Positions 1 through 7,721 of a stretch of DNA of 33,929 bases are shown piece by piece. Both the position numbers and the translations under genes were made by a program. Position 1 is the first letter of the stretch. Every line of letters begins with the position of its first letter. The stretch covers positions 1-33,929 of the forward strand of contig CASDRY010000057.1 in the NCBI GenBank assembly GCA_949283235.1, read 5' to 3'. The DNA comes from an uncultured Spirochaetales bacterium (lineage in GTDB: Bacteria; Spirochaetota; Spirochaetia; Sphaerochaetales; Sphaerochaetaceae). Under the pieces are notes generated by a model. The model was not told the DNA's origin and ran no database searches. It was given only the letters and a program-made list of their open reading frames with translations.

Positions 1-17
1 AAAAAAGGAAAAAGGTT

Positions 18-680
18 ATGAGACTGAATAAAACAGATAGGGAAATACTGGCTTCGTACTCATACATGATAGAAAGACTTTCAGAGTATCTTGGTTCTGC
101 ATATGAAATTAGCCTCCATTCTTTAGAGGATGAGAATCACTCTGTGATAAAGATAATGAATGGGTATCATTCAGGGCGTACAGTGGGGGCTCCGCTTACT
201 GATCTTGCCATGAATATGCTTAAACGAATAAACAATCAGGGTATTTCCGTTGCTTCTTCGTACACTTCATATAGTGCGATCTCCGGAACAGGTGAGCGCC
301 TGAGGTCTTCCACAATACCGATTCTTGGCGAAGGAGAGAGGGTAATAGGGATGGTTTGCATAAATTTCTATATGGATACTCCTCTTTCAGAGATCATAGA
401 GCATATTACAGCGGGAAAGAATGAAAGCCAGCATAAGGAGTATTTCGCCTCAAGCATGAGTGATACGATTGCAAAATCTGTTTATGATGCAAAAGCCAGT
501 GTAATGAATAATCCTGGTATCGCCTCTGTGAACAAGAACAAGGAGATAATAAGAATCCTCAATGCGAAAGGCATTTTCAATATAAAAGATTCCGTGAACT
601 CTGTAGCTAAGGCTCTGGATATCTCCAGAAATACTGTTTACCTCCACCTGAGAGGGCTTAATAGTGAAGAGGAGCTTTGA
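18..680 (+). CDS. YheO/DauR-type transcriptional regulator (PAS-like domain plus HTH)
   Basis: This is a predicted cytoplasmic DNA-binding regulator of 220 residues. The N-terminal ~120 residues match the YheO-like PAS domain pattern (YLGSAYEISLHSL near the start, then VIGMVCINF). The C-terminal ~45 residues form a helix-turn-helix (SVAKALDISRNTVYLHLRGL), as in the YheO/DauR family, which usually runs 200-240 residues. The ATG at 18 follows a purine-rich AAGGAAAAAGG at 5-15, so the start is well supported. It lies 40 bp before manA and just upstream of a cysteine desulfidase gene. That placement suggests it senses a small molecule and controls the neighbouring genes, but this is inference. 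The ligand is unknown. Any upstream partner lies outside the window. Confidence 0.85.
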   Translation: MRLNKTDREILASYSYMIERLSEYLGSAYEISLHSLEDENHSVIKIMNGYHSGRTVGAPLTDLAMNMLKRINNQGISVASSYTSYSAISGTGERLRSSTIPILGEGERVIGMVCINFYMDTPLSEIIEHITAGKNESQHKEYFASSMSDTIAKSVYDAKASVMNNPGIASVNKNKEIIRILNAKGIFNIKDSVNSVAKALDISRNTVYLHLRGLNSEEEL

Positions 681-705
681 TTTTATATTGTAAACACCTT
701 AACCA

Positions 706-714
706 TGCTATACT
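706..714 (+). promoter_or_regulatory. Extended -10 promoter element for manA
   Basis: TGCTATACT matches an extended -10 (TGnTATAAT) with one mismatch. A weak TTGTAA lies 15 bp further upstream. The expected transcription start, 6-7 bases after the element, falls at or next to the manA ATG at 721. No Shine-Dalgarno sequence is visible there, so the transcript may be leaderless. Prediction only. Confidence 0.45.
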
Positions 715-720
715 TAGCTC

Positions 721-1887
721 ATGGAAATAAAAAAGATAAAAGGTGTAGTCAAAGACTATGCATGGGGTAATAGTGATTTCATTCCTTCTCTTATAGGAGG
801 AAAAGCAGAGGGACCTCAGGCTGAGCTGTGGCTTGGAACTCATCACTCAGGCGATGCGGAGGTTGAAGGTGGTGGACACCTTTCAGAGCTAATAAAGAAT
901 GATCCTTCCATCCTGGGAGAGAAGGATTGGAAGAAATATGAAGGCCGTCTTCCTCTTCTTATGAAGGTGCTCGCAATCGCGAAGCCACTATCTCTTCAGT
1001 GCCATCCTAACAAAACCCAGGCTGAGAATGGCTGGAATAAGGAGGCTGAGAAGAGAGCGAAAGGCGAGGAGGTTTCCTATCAGGATGATAACGAGAAGTG
1101 CGAGATGATTCTTGCCCTCTCTCCAATCACAGCGCTCTGCGGTTTCCGTGATATCGAGGTTATGAAAGCAGACCTTGCAGCAGTTGTTCCAGCAGCTTTC
1201 GGACGTACTCTCAGAGCTCTTTCCAGTGATATCGAAAATCTCTTCATGTCGCTTTTCGAGCTTCCTGCAGAAGAGAAGAAAGCTATCCTTGCTGAGCTTA
1301 AAGCTTCTCTTGATAGTTCCTCTAATCCATCATGGGATGGTCTTTTCCTCACTCGCGAGGGAATTTCCAGAGAATGCCTTGAGGAGTATCCTGATGATAT
1401 CGGGTGCATCTTCCCATATCTCATGAACGTTGTTCATCTGCAGATAGGAGAGGCTATGCCTATCACTCCGGGAACTCTTCATGCATATGTCTTCGGAAAT
1501 GGTATCGAGGTCATGAATGATAGCGATAACGTTCTCAGAGGTGGCCTTACAAAGAAGAGAATGGACCTTCCCGAACTGAGGAGCATAATGAAATTTACTC
1601 CTCTTGACGTCGAGAAATGCACAGCTTCCACAGATGGTTTCGGTCGTACACGTTTCTCATCCCCGTCATCTGCGTTCATGCTGCTTTCAGTTTCATCTGG
1701 AACATATGAGATCAAAAATGATCCTGTTGCCATCATCCTAGTTACAGAAGGCTGTATAAGATTCTCCTCGAAGGGCGAGAGCCTGATGCTTGAAAAGGGA
1801 GAAGCCGCTGTTATTCCAGCTGGTCTTGAATATACGATGACTGTAAGGGGTTCAGGATATATCTCGGAGGTACCGGATGCTGAATAG
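721..1887 (+). CDS. manA: Class I mannose-6-phosphate isomerase
   Basis: This cytoplasmic zinc enzyme interconverts mannose 6-phosphate and fructose 6-phosphate, linking mannose use and GDP-mannose supply to glycolysis. At 388 residues it has the usual size. The N-terminus GVVKDYAWG is typical. Zinc ligands are visible: Q93 and H95 in SLQCHP, E128 in NEKCEM and H254 in TLHAY. Catalytic R273 is in VLRGGLT. The C-terminal cupin-like part (residues ~300-385) is present. The ATG at 721 fits family N-termini but has no Shine-Dalgarno, so translation may be leaderless or coupled to the upstream regulator. Its 3' end overlaps the next gene by 11 bp, indicating co-transcription with the desulfidase and exonuclease genes, an odd pairing for a sugar isomerase. 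Confidence 0.95.
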   Translation: MEIKKIKGVVKDYAWGNSDFIPSLIGGKAEGPQAELWLGTHHSGDAEVEGGGHLSELIKNDPSILGEKDWKKYEGRLPLLMKVLAIAKPLSLQCHPNKTQAENGWNKEAEKRAKGEEVSYQDDNEKCEMILALSPITALCGFRDIEVMKADLAAVVPAAFGRTLRALSSDIENLFMSLFELPAEEKKAILAELKASLDSSSNPSWDGLFLTREGISRECLEEYPDDIGCIFPYLMNVVHLQIGEAMPITPGTLHAYVFGNGIEVMNDSDNVLRGGLTKKRMDLPELRSIMKFTPLDVEKCTASTDGFGRTRFSSPSSAFMLLSVSSGTYEIKNDPVAIILVTEGCIRFSSKGESLMLEKGEAAVIPAGLEYTMTVRGSGYISEVPDAE

Positions 1888-3157
1888 GAGGAGAATCGAT
1901 CTCATATTCGAGAAGGAAATCATAGAGGCTATGGGCTGTACAGAACCTGCAGCGGCTGCTCTCGCGGGAGCGAAGGCGGCGGAGCTCTTTGGCTCGATGC
2001 CCGACTCCGGTCTTGCAATTGTCTCTCCTAACATGATGAAGAACGCTATGGGCGTTTCCATTCCGAATTCTGCTTTGCATGGTATTAGGGCTGCAGTTTC
2101 ACTTGGAATAGCTATTGGTAATTCCTCATCAGGTCTTTCAGTGCTGACGACTGTCACTGATAAGGAAAGGGAGATGGCTAAGGATTTTCCTCTCGAAGTC
2201 AGGATCGATGAGAATGCTCCTTCTTTATATATAAAGGTAAGTGTCTTTGGATCCGGGCATTCTGCCTCTGCCGTAATCTCCGGTGAGCATGATAGATTCA
2301 CATCCCTGGAACTTGATGGAACAGAACTTCCTGAAGCTCCGATGTTCTTTCCTGAATGCAAGGCATTTTCCGAGGATGATTTCCTTGCAACACTCACTGT
2401 TGATGATGTGCTGGAGTATGCAGGTGGGCTTTCCCCTTCTATCTACAAGCTTCTGAAGAATGCTGTGGATACGAATCTCAGGATAAGCAATGCAGGTCTT
2501 ACAGAGGACTGGGGATTATCTGTCGGGAAGATTATGAAAAGTGCGCTTGAGGGAGAACCGAAGACGCTCGATGAGGCTATGAGGAAAGCAGCAGCAGCTG
2601 CCGCTGCTGGCTCTGATGCCAGAATGTCAGGCTCCGTGCTCCCTGTAATGATAAACTCCGGGTCTGGTAACCAAGGTATAACAGTCACAGTCCCTGTAGC
2701 TGTCGTTGCCTCATTTCTTGGCAAGAGCGAAGAGGAGATGATTGCGGCGGTCTCAATAAGCGAGCTTATCGGGATAATCCTGACAAGTCAGAAAGATAGG
2801 CTTTCCGCTCTCTGTGGCGCATTCACAGCCGCTATAGGGACAGCATGTGCTTATGCATATCTCTTAGGAGGAGGGGCAAGGGTTCTAGATGCGACTATAA
2901 ACAATATGGTTGGAAACCTTTCCGGAATAATCTGTGATGGAGCTAAGGATACATGTGCCCTTAAAATCTATTCCTCACTGATTGCTTCCTCTGTTGCAGT
3001 ACAGCTGGCCCTTCATGGAAAGAGAGCAGGGGGAGAGGCTGGAATTGTAGGAGATGATTCGCTTTCATCAATTAATCATCTTACAAGAATCTCACATGAG
3101 GGAATGGAACAGACAAACAGGACGATTTTAGAGATCATGCTGGAAAAATCGAAATGA
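1877..3157 (+). CDS. cyuA: L-cysteine desulfidase family protein (CyuA/YhaM, UPF0597)
   Basis: Members of this family are oxygen-sensitive [4Fe-4S] enzymes that break L-cysteine into pyruvate, ammonia and sulfide. The 426-residue product has the family hallmarks: MGCTEP near the N-terminus (C21), the glycine-rich SGSGNQGIT in the middle, and cysteines in ALCGAF, GIICDGAKDTC and nearby that would hold the cluster. Length is normal for the family. The ATG at 1877 overlaps manA by 11 bp, with GGAGG-like bases just upstream. It overlaps the next gene by 4 bp (ATGA). A PAS-HTH regulator two genes upstream could control it, by inference. Related proteins act on other amino acids, so cysteine as substrate is likely but not proven here. 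Confidence 0.85.
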   Translation: MLNRRRIDLIFEKEIIEAMGCTEPAAAALAGAKAAELFGSMPDSGLAIVSPNMMKNAMGVSIPNSALHGIRAAVSLGIAIGNSSSGLSVLTTVTDKEREMAKDFPLEVRIDENAPSLYIKVSVFGSGHSASAVISGEHDRFTSLELDGTELPEAPMFFPECKAFSEDDFLATLTVDDVLEYAGGLSPSIYKLLKNAVDTNLRISNAGLTEDWGLSVGKIMKSALEGEPKTLDEAMRKAAAAAAAGSDARMSGSVLPVMINSGSGNQGITVTVPVAVVASFLGKSEEEMIAAVSISELIGIILTSQKDRLSALCGAFTAAIGTACAYAYLLGGGARVLDATINNMVGNLSGIICDGAKDTCALKIYSSLIASSVAVQLALHGKRAGGEAGIVGDDSLSSINHLTRISHEGMEQTNRTILEIMLEKSK

Positions 3158-3723
3158 GATATGTCGCGATAGATTTCGAGACAGCCTCTGCGTCCCCTGA
3201 AAGTGCCTGCTCCGTAGGGCTTGTCAGAATGGATGAGGAAGGCTGTGTTCTCGACAGGTATTATTCACTCATTCAGCCTAAGCGCCTGGATTTTGATCCC
3301 AGGTGCTTTGCTATTCATCATCTCGATCCGCTGAGGATTGCCTCTTCTCCTACAATTGCGGAAATCTGGCCGGAGATGAGGGATTTCATAGGAGAGCTTC
3401 CTCTTGTCGCACATAATGCAAGTTTCGATATCTCAGTGCTTAGGGCCTCTCTTGCTTCCTGGGGCATCGAGAGTATCCATAATGACTATTACTGCACATT
3501 ATCTCTTTCGAGGAAGCTCTGGAAGAATAAACGCTCTTATCGTCTGACAGCGCTCGCTGAAGAGTTTGGCTGGACATATGAGGCCCATAATGCTCTTGCT
3601 GATAGCGAGATATGCGGGCGTCTCTTTGCTCGTCTCTGCGGGACAGCTCTCTATGATGATGAGACAGCTGGGAGATTCTTCAGAAGGATATACAAGAATA
3701 AAGGCTATCCGAAGAAAATCTGA
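3154..3723 (+). CDS. DEDDh 3'-5' exonuclease (DnaQ/PolC-epsilon-like)
   Basis: This is a free-standing exonuclease domain of 189 residues that would remove nucleotides from 3' ends of DNA or RNA using two metal ions. All catalytic residues are visible: D7 and E9 in AIDFET (Exo I), D92 in AHNASFD (Exo II), and H145 and D150 in HNALADSE (Exo III). The family is therefore DEDDh, as in the proofreading subunit of DNA polymerase III. There is no polymerase, BRCT or helicase domain, so it is probably a stand-alone repair or RNA-processing enzyme rather than the true epsilon subunit. The ATG overlaps the cyuA stop as ATGA, so translation is likely coupled. The stop abuts the convergent PAP2 gene with no gap. 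Confidence 0.85.
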   Translation: MRYVAIDFETASASPESACSVGLVRMDEEGCVLDRYYSLIQPKRLDFDPRCFAIHHLDPLRIASSPTIAEIWPEMRDFIGELPLVAHNASFDISVLRASLASWGIESIHNDYYCTLSLSRKLWKNKRSYRLTALAEEFGWTYEAHNALADSEICGRLFARLCGTALYDDETAGRFFRRIYKNKGYPKKI

Positions 3724-4626
3724 TTATGCTTCCTTCTTCATCAATCCGATTTTTACAGCTATAAGCGGATAAATGAACACAGCCCAGATTCCTATCATGT
3801 AGTAAAGCGCAAAAGAGGTGAAAGCAGCAGGTGCTGGGATAATCATGATTATTACGGCAGCTATTGCTGTTGTCATGATTCCGACTATGAACGTAAGGAT
3901 TCTTTTCCAGGGGCTGTTCTTCTCTGGAGCTGAATCAACAAGCTTTCTTTCAAGGTAGAAGCCAAGCATTACAGCGCCTGTTATGGTTGCTGTGCTCATT
4001 AAATCCTCGAATGCTACAGGATCTGCATCTGTCAGACCTAGAATCAGGGCAAGGATAAGGCCGCCAGCTGAAGCTATTATCCCATATATGAATGTGACTA
4101 TAAGGAAAGCTCTCCTGCTGTCATAAAGCCTAAGCGCCAGAGGAGTGAGAAGGAAACCTCCTAAAAGTCCGATAGCTGTTCCCACGCTCACATCTATAGG
4201 CCAATGTACACCAAGCATAAGACGTGAGAGCGGAACGAGGATTATAAGAAGGGTACAGATTATTGTAGCGGCCTTCTTCCAGAATACTACGATGAGGGAG
4301 GAATAAAGTGCTCCCGATGTTGTGCTGTGCCCGGAAGGAAAGGAGTATCCTGTTGCAGTGCTGAGTCTTCCCCCATCAATTAAATCTGGGTGAACCTGAA
4401 AAGGGCGAGGAGAACGGAATATAGCTTTCAGCGATTGGGTAACTATCAGTGATGATAGGAGCGAAAGGGAGATTGCGAATGCTTTCTTTCTGTTAAAGCA
4501 CCAGAGAAAGAGCATTATTATTACAAGCGGTACTGCAATTTCCCCGAACATTGATATTATTTCAGCTATTTTCTCCGTAAGCGGGGTTCTTAGCCTCTGG
4601 AAGAAAAGCATTATCTCAAGCTGCAT
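3724..4626 (-). CDS. PAP2-family membrane phosphatase
   Basis: This integral membrane protein (300 residues from the start chosen here) carries the three PAP2 phosphatase motifs: KAIFRSPRP, FPSGHS and SRLMLGVHWPID, with the catalytic histidines in the second and third. Such enzymes dephosphorylate lipid phosphates such as phosphatidic acid or undecaprenyl pyrophosphate at the outer membrane face. Several hydrophobic helices lie around the motifs, and about three more follow in an extended C-terminal region without a known domain. I prefer the ATG at 4626 because AAGGAG lies eight bases before it. An upstream in-frame ATG at 4653 would give nine extra arginine-rich residues. It overlaps the DMT permease gene by 11 bp, so the two are probably co-translated. 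The substrate cannot be read from sequence. Confidence 0.85.
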   Translation of the reverse strand: MQLEIMLFFQRLRTPLTEKIAEIISMFGEIAVPLVIIMLFLWCFNRKKAFAISLSLLSSLIVTQSLKAIFRSPRPFQVHPDLIDGGRLSTATGYSFPSGHSTTSGALYSSLIVVFWKKAATIICTLLIILVPLSRLMLGVHWPIDVSVGTAIGLLGGFLLTPLALRLYDSRRAFLIVTFIYGIIASAGGLILALILGLTDADPVAFEDLMSTATITGAVMLGFYLERKLVDSAPEKNSPWKRILTFIVGIMTTAIAAVIIMIIPAPAAFTSFALYYMIGIWAVFIYPLIAVKIGLMKKEA

Positions 4627-5494
4627 TCGTCTTCTCCTTCCTTCCCTCGACAAACATCAGAACGGCCATCAATATGATGATTGCGTAACCTGTGAAGCTG
4701 AGTGCATCCGGTATCTGAGAGAAGATTACCCATCCAATTATAGCTGTGAAAATGACCTGGGAGTAGTCATATACTGATATATCCTTGGCAGGTGCTGCTT
4801 TATAAGCTGCGGTTATTGAGAATTGGCCTCCAGCTGCGGCAAGTCCTGCAAGAAGAAGTATTACAAACTGCTGCATCGTCATTGGGTGGTAGTTGAAGAT
4901 AAGATATGGGAGTGTTACAAGGCAGGAGAATGCTGAGAAGAAGAGGACCACGACAGGGCCGCTTATTCCCTTTTTCCCCAATGCTCTTACACATGTGTAT
5001 GCCGCACCAGCTCCAAGTCCGCCTAGGAAACCGATGAGTGATGAAACTAAATCGGCATTCTGAAAAGTAGGTTTTATTACGAAAAGGGAACCAATGAATG
5101 CTCCTAAGACTATCATTAAGGTTTTGAATGGTAGTTTCTCTTTCAGAAAAATCATCGAGAAGATGAGCGTGAAGAATGGAGACATTTTGTTGAGCATCGT
5201 CGCATCTGAAAGTATTAGATGATCGACAGCATAGAAATTGCATAGAATTCCCACTGTTCCTGTCACAGAGCGGAGAATAAGCATTGGAAGCGCTTCTTTT
5301 CCTATAGCTATGCTGTTTCTGTTCCTCAGAACGATTATGAGTGCCGCGATAGCTGCCACGAAGTTTCGAAAAAAGCTTTTCTCGATTGATGGGATATCTC
5401 CACTGAGGCGCACGAACATATTCATCAATGCAAAACAGAACGCTGATGATAGGATGCAGAGAACTCCCCTTGTTTTCCTGTCCATGGAGGACAT
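4616..5494 (-). CDS. DMT superfamily permease (EamA, ten membrane helices)
   Basis: This predicted inner-membrane metabolite transporter has 292 residues. It shows two tandem EamA repeats of about five hydrophobic helices each, the first starting at GVLCILSSAFCFALMN and the second at SLIGFLGGLGAGAAYT. The length is standard for the family, whose members export amino acids, nucleotides or other metabolites. The ATG at 5494 or one three codons downstream (5485) could be used, and neither has a strong Shine-Dalgarno. It lies 31 bp after lysR and overlaps the PAP2 gene, so the three likely form one minus-strand operon. The LysR neighbour may control it, as is common for LysR-transporter pairs. 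The substrate is unknown. Confidence 0.85.
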   Translation of the reverse strand: MSSMDRKTRGVLCILSSAFCFALMNMFVRLSGDIPSIEKSFFRNFVAAIAALIIVLRNRNSIAIGKEALPMLILRSVTGTVGILCNFYAVDHLILSDATMLNKMSPFFTLIFSMIFLKEKLPFKTLMIVLGAFIGSLFVIKPTFQNADLVSSLIGFLGGLGAGAAYTCVRALGKKGISGPVVVLFFSAFSCLVTLPYLIFNYHPMTMQQFVILLLAGLAAAGGQFSITAAYKAAPAKDISVYDYSQVIFTAIIGWVIFSQIPDALSFTGYAIIILMAVLMFVEGRKEKTNAA

Positions 5495-5525
5495 ATTAAC
5501 AAATTCCGGGAAGAGGGGAAATGTT

Positions 5526-6395
5526 TCACTGCTGTAGTTTATTGAGAGTGAAATTCAATAGCTTTATTGATGCTGGACTTGCAATTCTATCTTTGCTTAT
5601 TACAGCATAGACAGGCATTCCTATCGATGGGCGTATTGGAATCATGCGGATGTTGATTGTGCTGATAGTCTTCATTGAAGGAACTATGGCAATTCCAAAC
5701 CCTGCGGAAACAAGACCTGAAATTACAAATACCTCTTCATCTTCATATGCAACTGATGGCTTTATTCCCGCTTTCTCATAAGCTTCTTCGATTATTTTCC
5801 TCAGTCCAGCCCCTTCAGAATAGTTAATGAAAGGGTAGGAGAGCGTGTCTTTCAGCGTGACATATTCCCTTGCCGCAAGAGGATGGTCTGGAGGTGTTAC
5901 AAGTACCAATGGTATTGAAAAGAGATAGTTGAAAATATACTTACTGCTTTCAGACGAGCCCGAGACGAAGGCTATGTCTATCCTTCCATCAGATAGCAAT
6001 TCAAGGAGCTCTCCTGATCTTCCTGATCTGAACGAGAGCTTGTTTTCAGGGTGGGCGCTTTTGAATTCAGCCGCCATCTGGGGAATTGTTGTCATACCCA
6101 GTGTCCTCATGAAGCCCAGCCTGATTGTTCCAAGTCCTTCAGCTTCTCTTTTGATTCTCGTGGTTCCCTCATCGAGTAGGGACATTGAGGTTTTTACTGT
6201 TGAAAGCAGGTCTTTGCCCCAGGCTGTAAGCTCTGTGCGTTTATTTGGATTAAAGAGAGGAAGCCCGAGTTCTGCCTCTAGTTCTTTTATGGCATGGCTT
6301 ATGCTTGGCTGGCTTACACCCAGCTTTTTCGCAGCTGTTGTATAGCTTGCGGTTTCAGTAAGCTCGATGAAGTAACGTATAGCTCTCAGATTCAT
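5526..6395 (-). CDS. LysR-type transcriptional regulator
   Basis: This is a 289-residue regulator with the classic LysR layout. The N-terminal winged helix-turn-helix covers residues 1-60 (TAAKKLGVSQPSISHAIKELE). A periplasmic-binding-protein-like effector domain follows from about residue 90 to the end. The ATG at 6395 has AAAGGA eight bases upstream. It heads a minus-strand operon with a DMT permease and lies divergent from the TRAP transporter genes across a 254-bp region that contains a long inverted repeat. It could control either or both. The effector is not deducible, though a carboxylate imported by the TRAP system is a reasonable guess. Confidence 0.9.
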   Translation of the reverse strand: MNLRAIRYFIELTETASYTTAAKKLGVSQPSISHAIKELEAELGLPLFNPNKRTELTAWGKDLLSTVKTSMSLLDEGTTRIKREAEGLGTIRLGFMRTLGMTTIPQMAAEFKSAHPENKLSFRSGRSGELLELLSDGRIDIAFVSGSSESSKYIFNYLFSIPLVLVTPPDHPLAAREYVTLKDTLSYPFINYSEGAGLRKIIEEAYEKAGIKPSVAYEDEEVFVISGLVSAGFGIAIVPSMKTISTINIRMIPIRPSIGMPVYAVISKDRIASPASIKLLNFTLNKLQQ

Positions 6396-6464
6396 AGAAA
6401 TTATCCTTTACTCTGTTGTGATAGAAATAATTTATCAGAGGCGTGGATTTTATTCTCGACTTTT

Positions 6465-6501
6465 ATATGCAATATTTCAGATTGGCTCAAATAATGCATA
6501 T
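6465..6501. promoter_or_regulatory. Imperfect inverted repeat in lysR-TRAP intergenic region
   Basis: The arms ATATGCAATATTT (6465-6477) and AAATAATGCATAT (6489-6501) match as inverted repeats at 12 of 13 positions with an 11-bp spacer. The site is 69 bp from the lysR start and about 150 bp from dctP. A dyad at this place fits a LysR-type operator. The rest of the 6396-6649 interval is AT-rich and holds the promoter elements listed separately. Confidence 0.45.
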
Positions 6502-6558
6502 CATCACTGAATTTTGTGCAGTTTTGTAACAAACTATTTAAAAAATTAATGCCATCTC

Positions 6559-6586
6559 TTGCTTTTAGTCATATTTAATGTAGAAT
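6559..6586 (+). promoter_or_regulatory. Candidate promoter of the TRAP operon
   Basis: TTGCTT (6559-6564) and TAGAAT (6581-6586) are spaced by 16 bp. The predicted start is near 6593, giving a leader of about 57 bases. It is the best sigma-70-like pair in this interval, but both hexamers are imperfect. Confidence 0.4.
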
Positions 6587-6593
6587 TGGACAC

Positions 6594-6609
6594 AGTGCGA
6601 TTATGCACT
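6594..6609 (+). promoter_or_regulatory. Short dyad AGTGC-N6-GCACT in the dctP leader
   Basis: A perfect 5-bp dyad with a 6-bp spacer sits at the predicted transcription start. It could be an operator half-site pair or a small 5' hairpin that protects the mRNA. Its short length means chance occurrence is possible. Confidence 0.25.
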
Positions 6610-6649
6610 TTTTATGTGTTTTTTTGTTTTCCGCATAAAGGAGGAAATC

Positions 6650-7654
6650 ATGAAGAAGATTGCTGTACTGCTTTTGGTTGCAGTAGCTATGATGATGCCA
6701 GCTTTCGCAAGCGGAAGTGCTGAGTCATCCGGACCGATTGTTCTGACTCTTTCAGAGGTTCACGCTGAAGGATATCCTACAACTCTTGCTGACTATGAGT
6801 TTGCTCGCCTTGTAGAAGAGAGAACAGAAGGAAGAATCCAGATTGATGTTTATTCAGGTGGAACTCTCTATGGTGAAGAGACAGGATCTATTGAAGCTCT
6901 TCAGATTGGTGACCTTGCATTTGCTCGTGTTTCCGCATCTCCTGTTGCTTCCTACGTTCCTTCCCTTAACGTAATCCAGCTTCCATACCTCTATCGCGAT
7001 GGCGATCACATGTGGCAGGTTCTTAATGGACCAGTTGGACAGGAAATGCTTGCTGGTATCGAGGAGTCCGGTTCTGGTCTCGTAGGTCTTTGCTACTATG
7101 ACGCTGGTGCTAGAAACTTCTATACAACAAAGCCTGTTACATGCGCTGCAGATATGAAGGGTCTTAAGATCAGACTTCAGAACAACCCAATGATGGTTGA
7201 GATGGTTAACCTCCTTGGTGGTAATGGTGTTACAGGTATCGGACCAAACGATGTTTACTCAGCTATTCAGCAGGGAACAATCGATGGTGCAGAGAACAAC
7301 TGGCCTACATACGAGTCAATGGGCGACTACCAGGTAGCTCCATACTTCGTACTTGATGGTCACACAAGAGTTCCTGAGATCCTTCTCGCTTCAAAGGCTG
7401 TTCTTGATACACTTGATCCAGCAGATGTTGAGATCATCAAAGAGTGTGCAAAAGAGACACAGGCTTATGAGATCGAGCAGTGGGCACTTCGTGAGGAGTC
7501 TTCAGAGGCTAAGGTTACATCTGAGGGCGTTATCGTAACTGAGCTCACACCAGAGCAGCTCCAGGAGTTCCAGGACAAGATGGCTCCTCTCTATGCAAAG
7601 TATGGTGCAGGTTACGAGGATCTCATCGACGAAATCAGAAACACAGGACTTTGA
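6650..7654 (+). CDS. dctP: TRAP transporter substrate-binding protein (DctP family)
   Basis: This is the periplasmic receptor of a TRAP importer, which delivers an organic acid to the DctQM membrane pair for sodium-driven uptake. The 334-residue protein starts with a signal peptide: MKK, a hydrophobic stretch, then a type I cleavage site after PAFA. There is no lipobox cysteine. The ATG at 6650 follows AAAGGAGG; an in-frame ATG at 6614 would spoil the signal peptide. Family motifs include MKGLKIRLQ, where the arginine usually pairs with the substrate carboxylate, and GTIDGAENN. The family covers C4-dicarboxylates, sialic acid and other acids, so the ligand is open. dctQ and dctM follow. A hairpin directly after the gene may raise its level over the membrane subunits. 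Confidence 0.93.
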   Translation: MKKIAVLLLVAVAMMMPAFASGSAESSGPIVLTLSEVHAEGYPTTLADYEFARLVEERTEGRIQIDVYSGGTLYGEETGSIEALQIGDLAFARVSASPVASYVPSLNVIQLPYLYRDGDHMWQVLNGPVGQEMLAGIEESGSGLVGLCYYDAGARNFYTTKPVTCAADMKGLKIRLQNNPMMVEMVNLLGGNGVTGIGPNDVYSAIQQGTIDGAENNWPTYESMGDYQVAPYFVLDGHTRVPEILLASKAVLDTLDPADVEIIKECAKETQAYEIEQWALREESSEAKVTSEGVIVTELTPEQLQEFQDKMAPLYAKYGAGYEDLIDEIRNTGL

Positions 7655-7672
7655 TTACTGGGTTAATTCTTT

Positions 7673-7696
7673 ACGGGGAGTATTGTTGCTCCCCGT
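7673..7696 (+). other. Perfect 8-bp stem-loop between dctP and dctQ
   Basis: ACGGGGAG (7673-7680) and CTCCCCGT (7689-7696) are perfect complements around an 8-base loop, 18 bases after the dctP stop. There is no long T-run after it, so it looks like an mRNA-stabilising or partially attenuating hairpin rather than a full terminator. This would fit the need for more binding protein than permease. Confidence 0.65.
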
Positions 7697-7721
7697 TTAC
7701 GATTTTATAGGGAGGCGGACA

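Noticed and set aside
1852..2397. 181-codon open frame on the minus strand
   Set aside because: It is antisense to the well-supported cysteine desulfidase gene and has no family-like motif or ribosome site.
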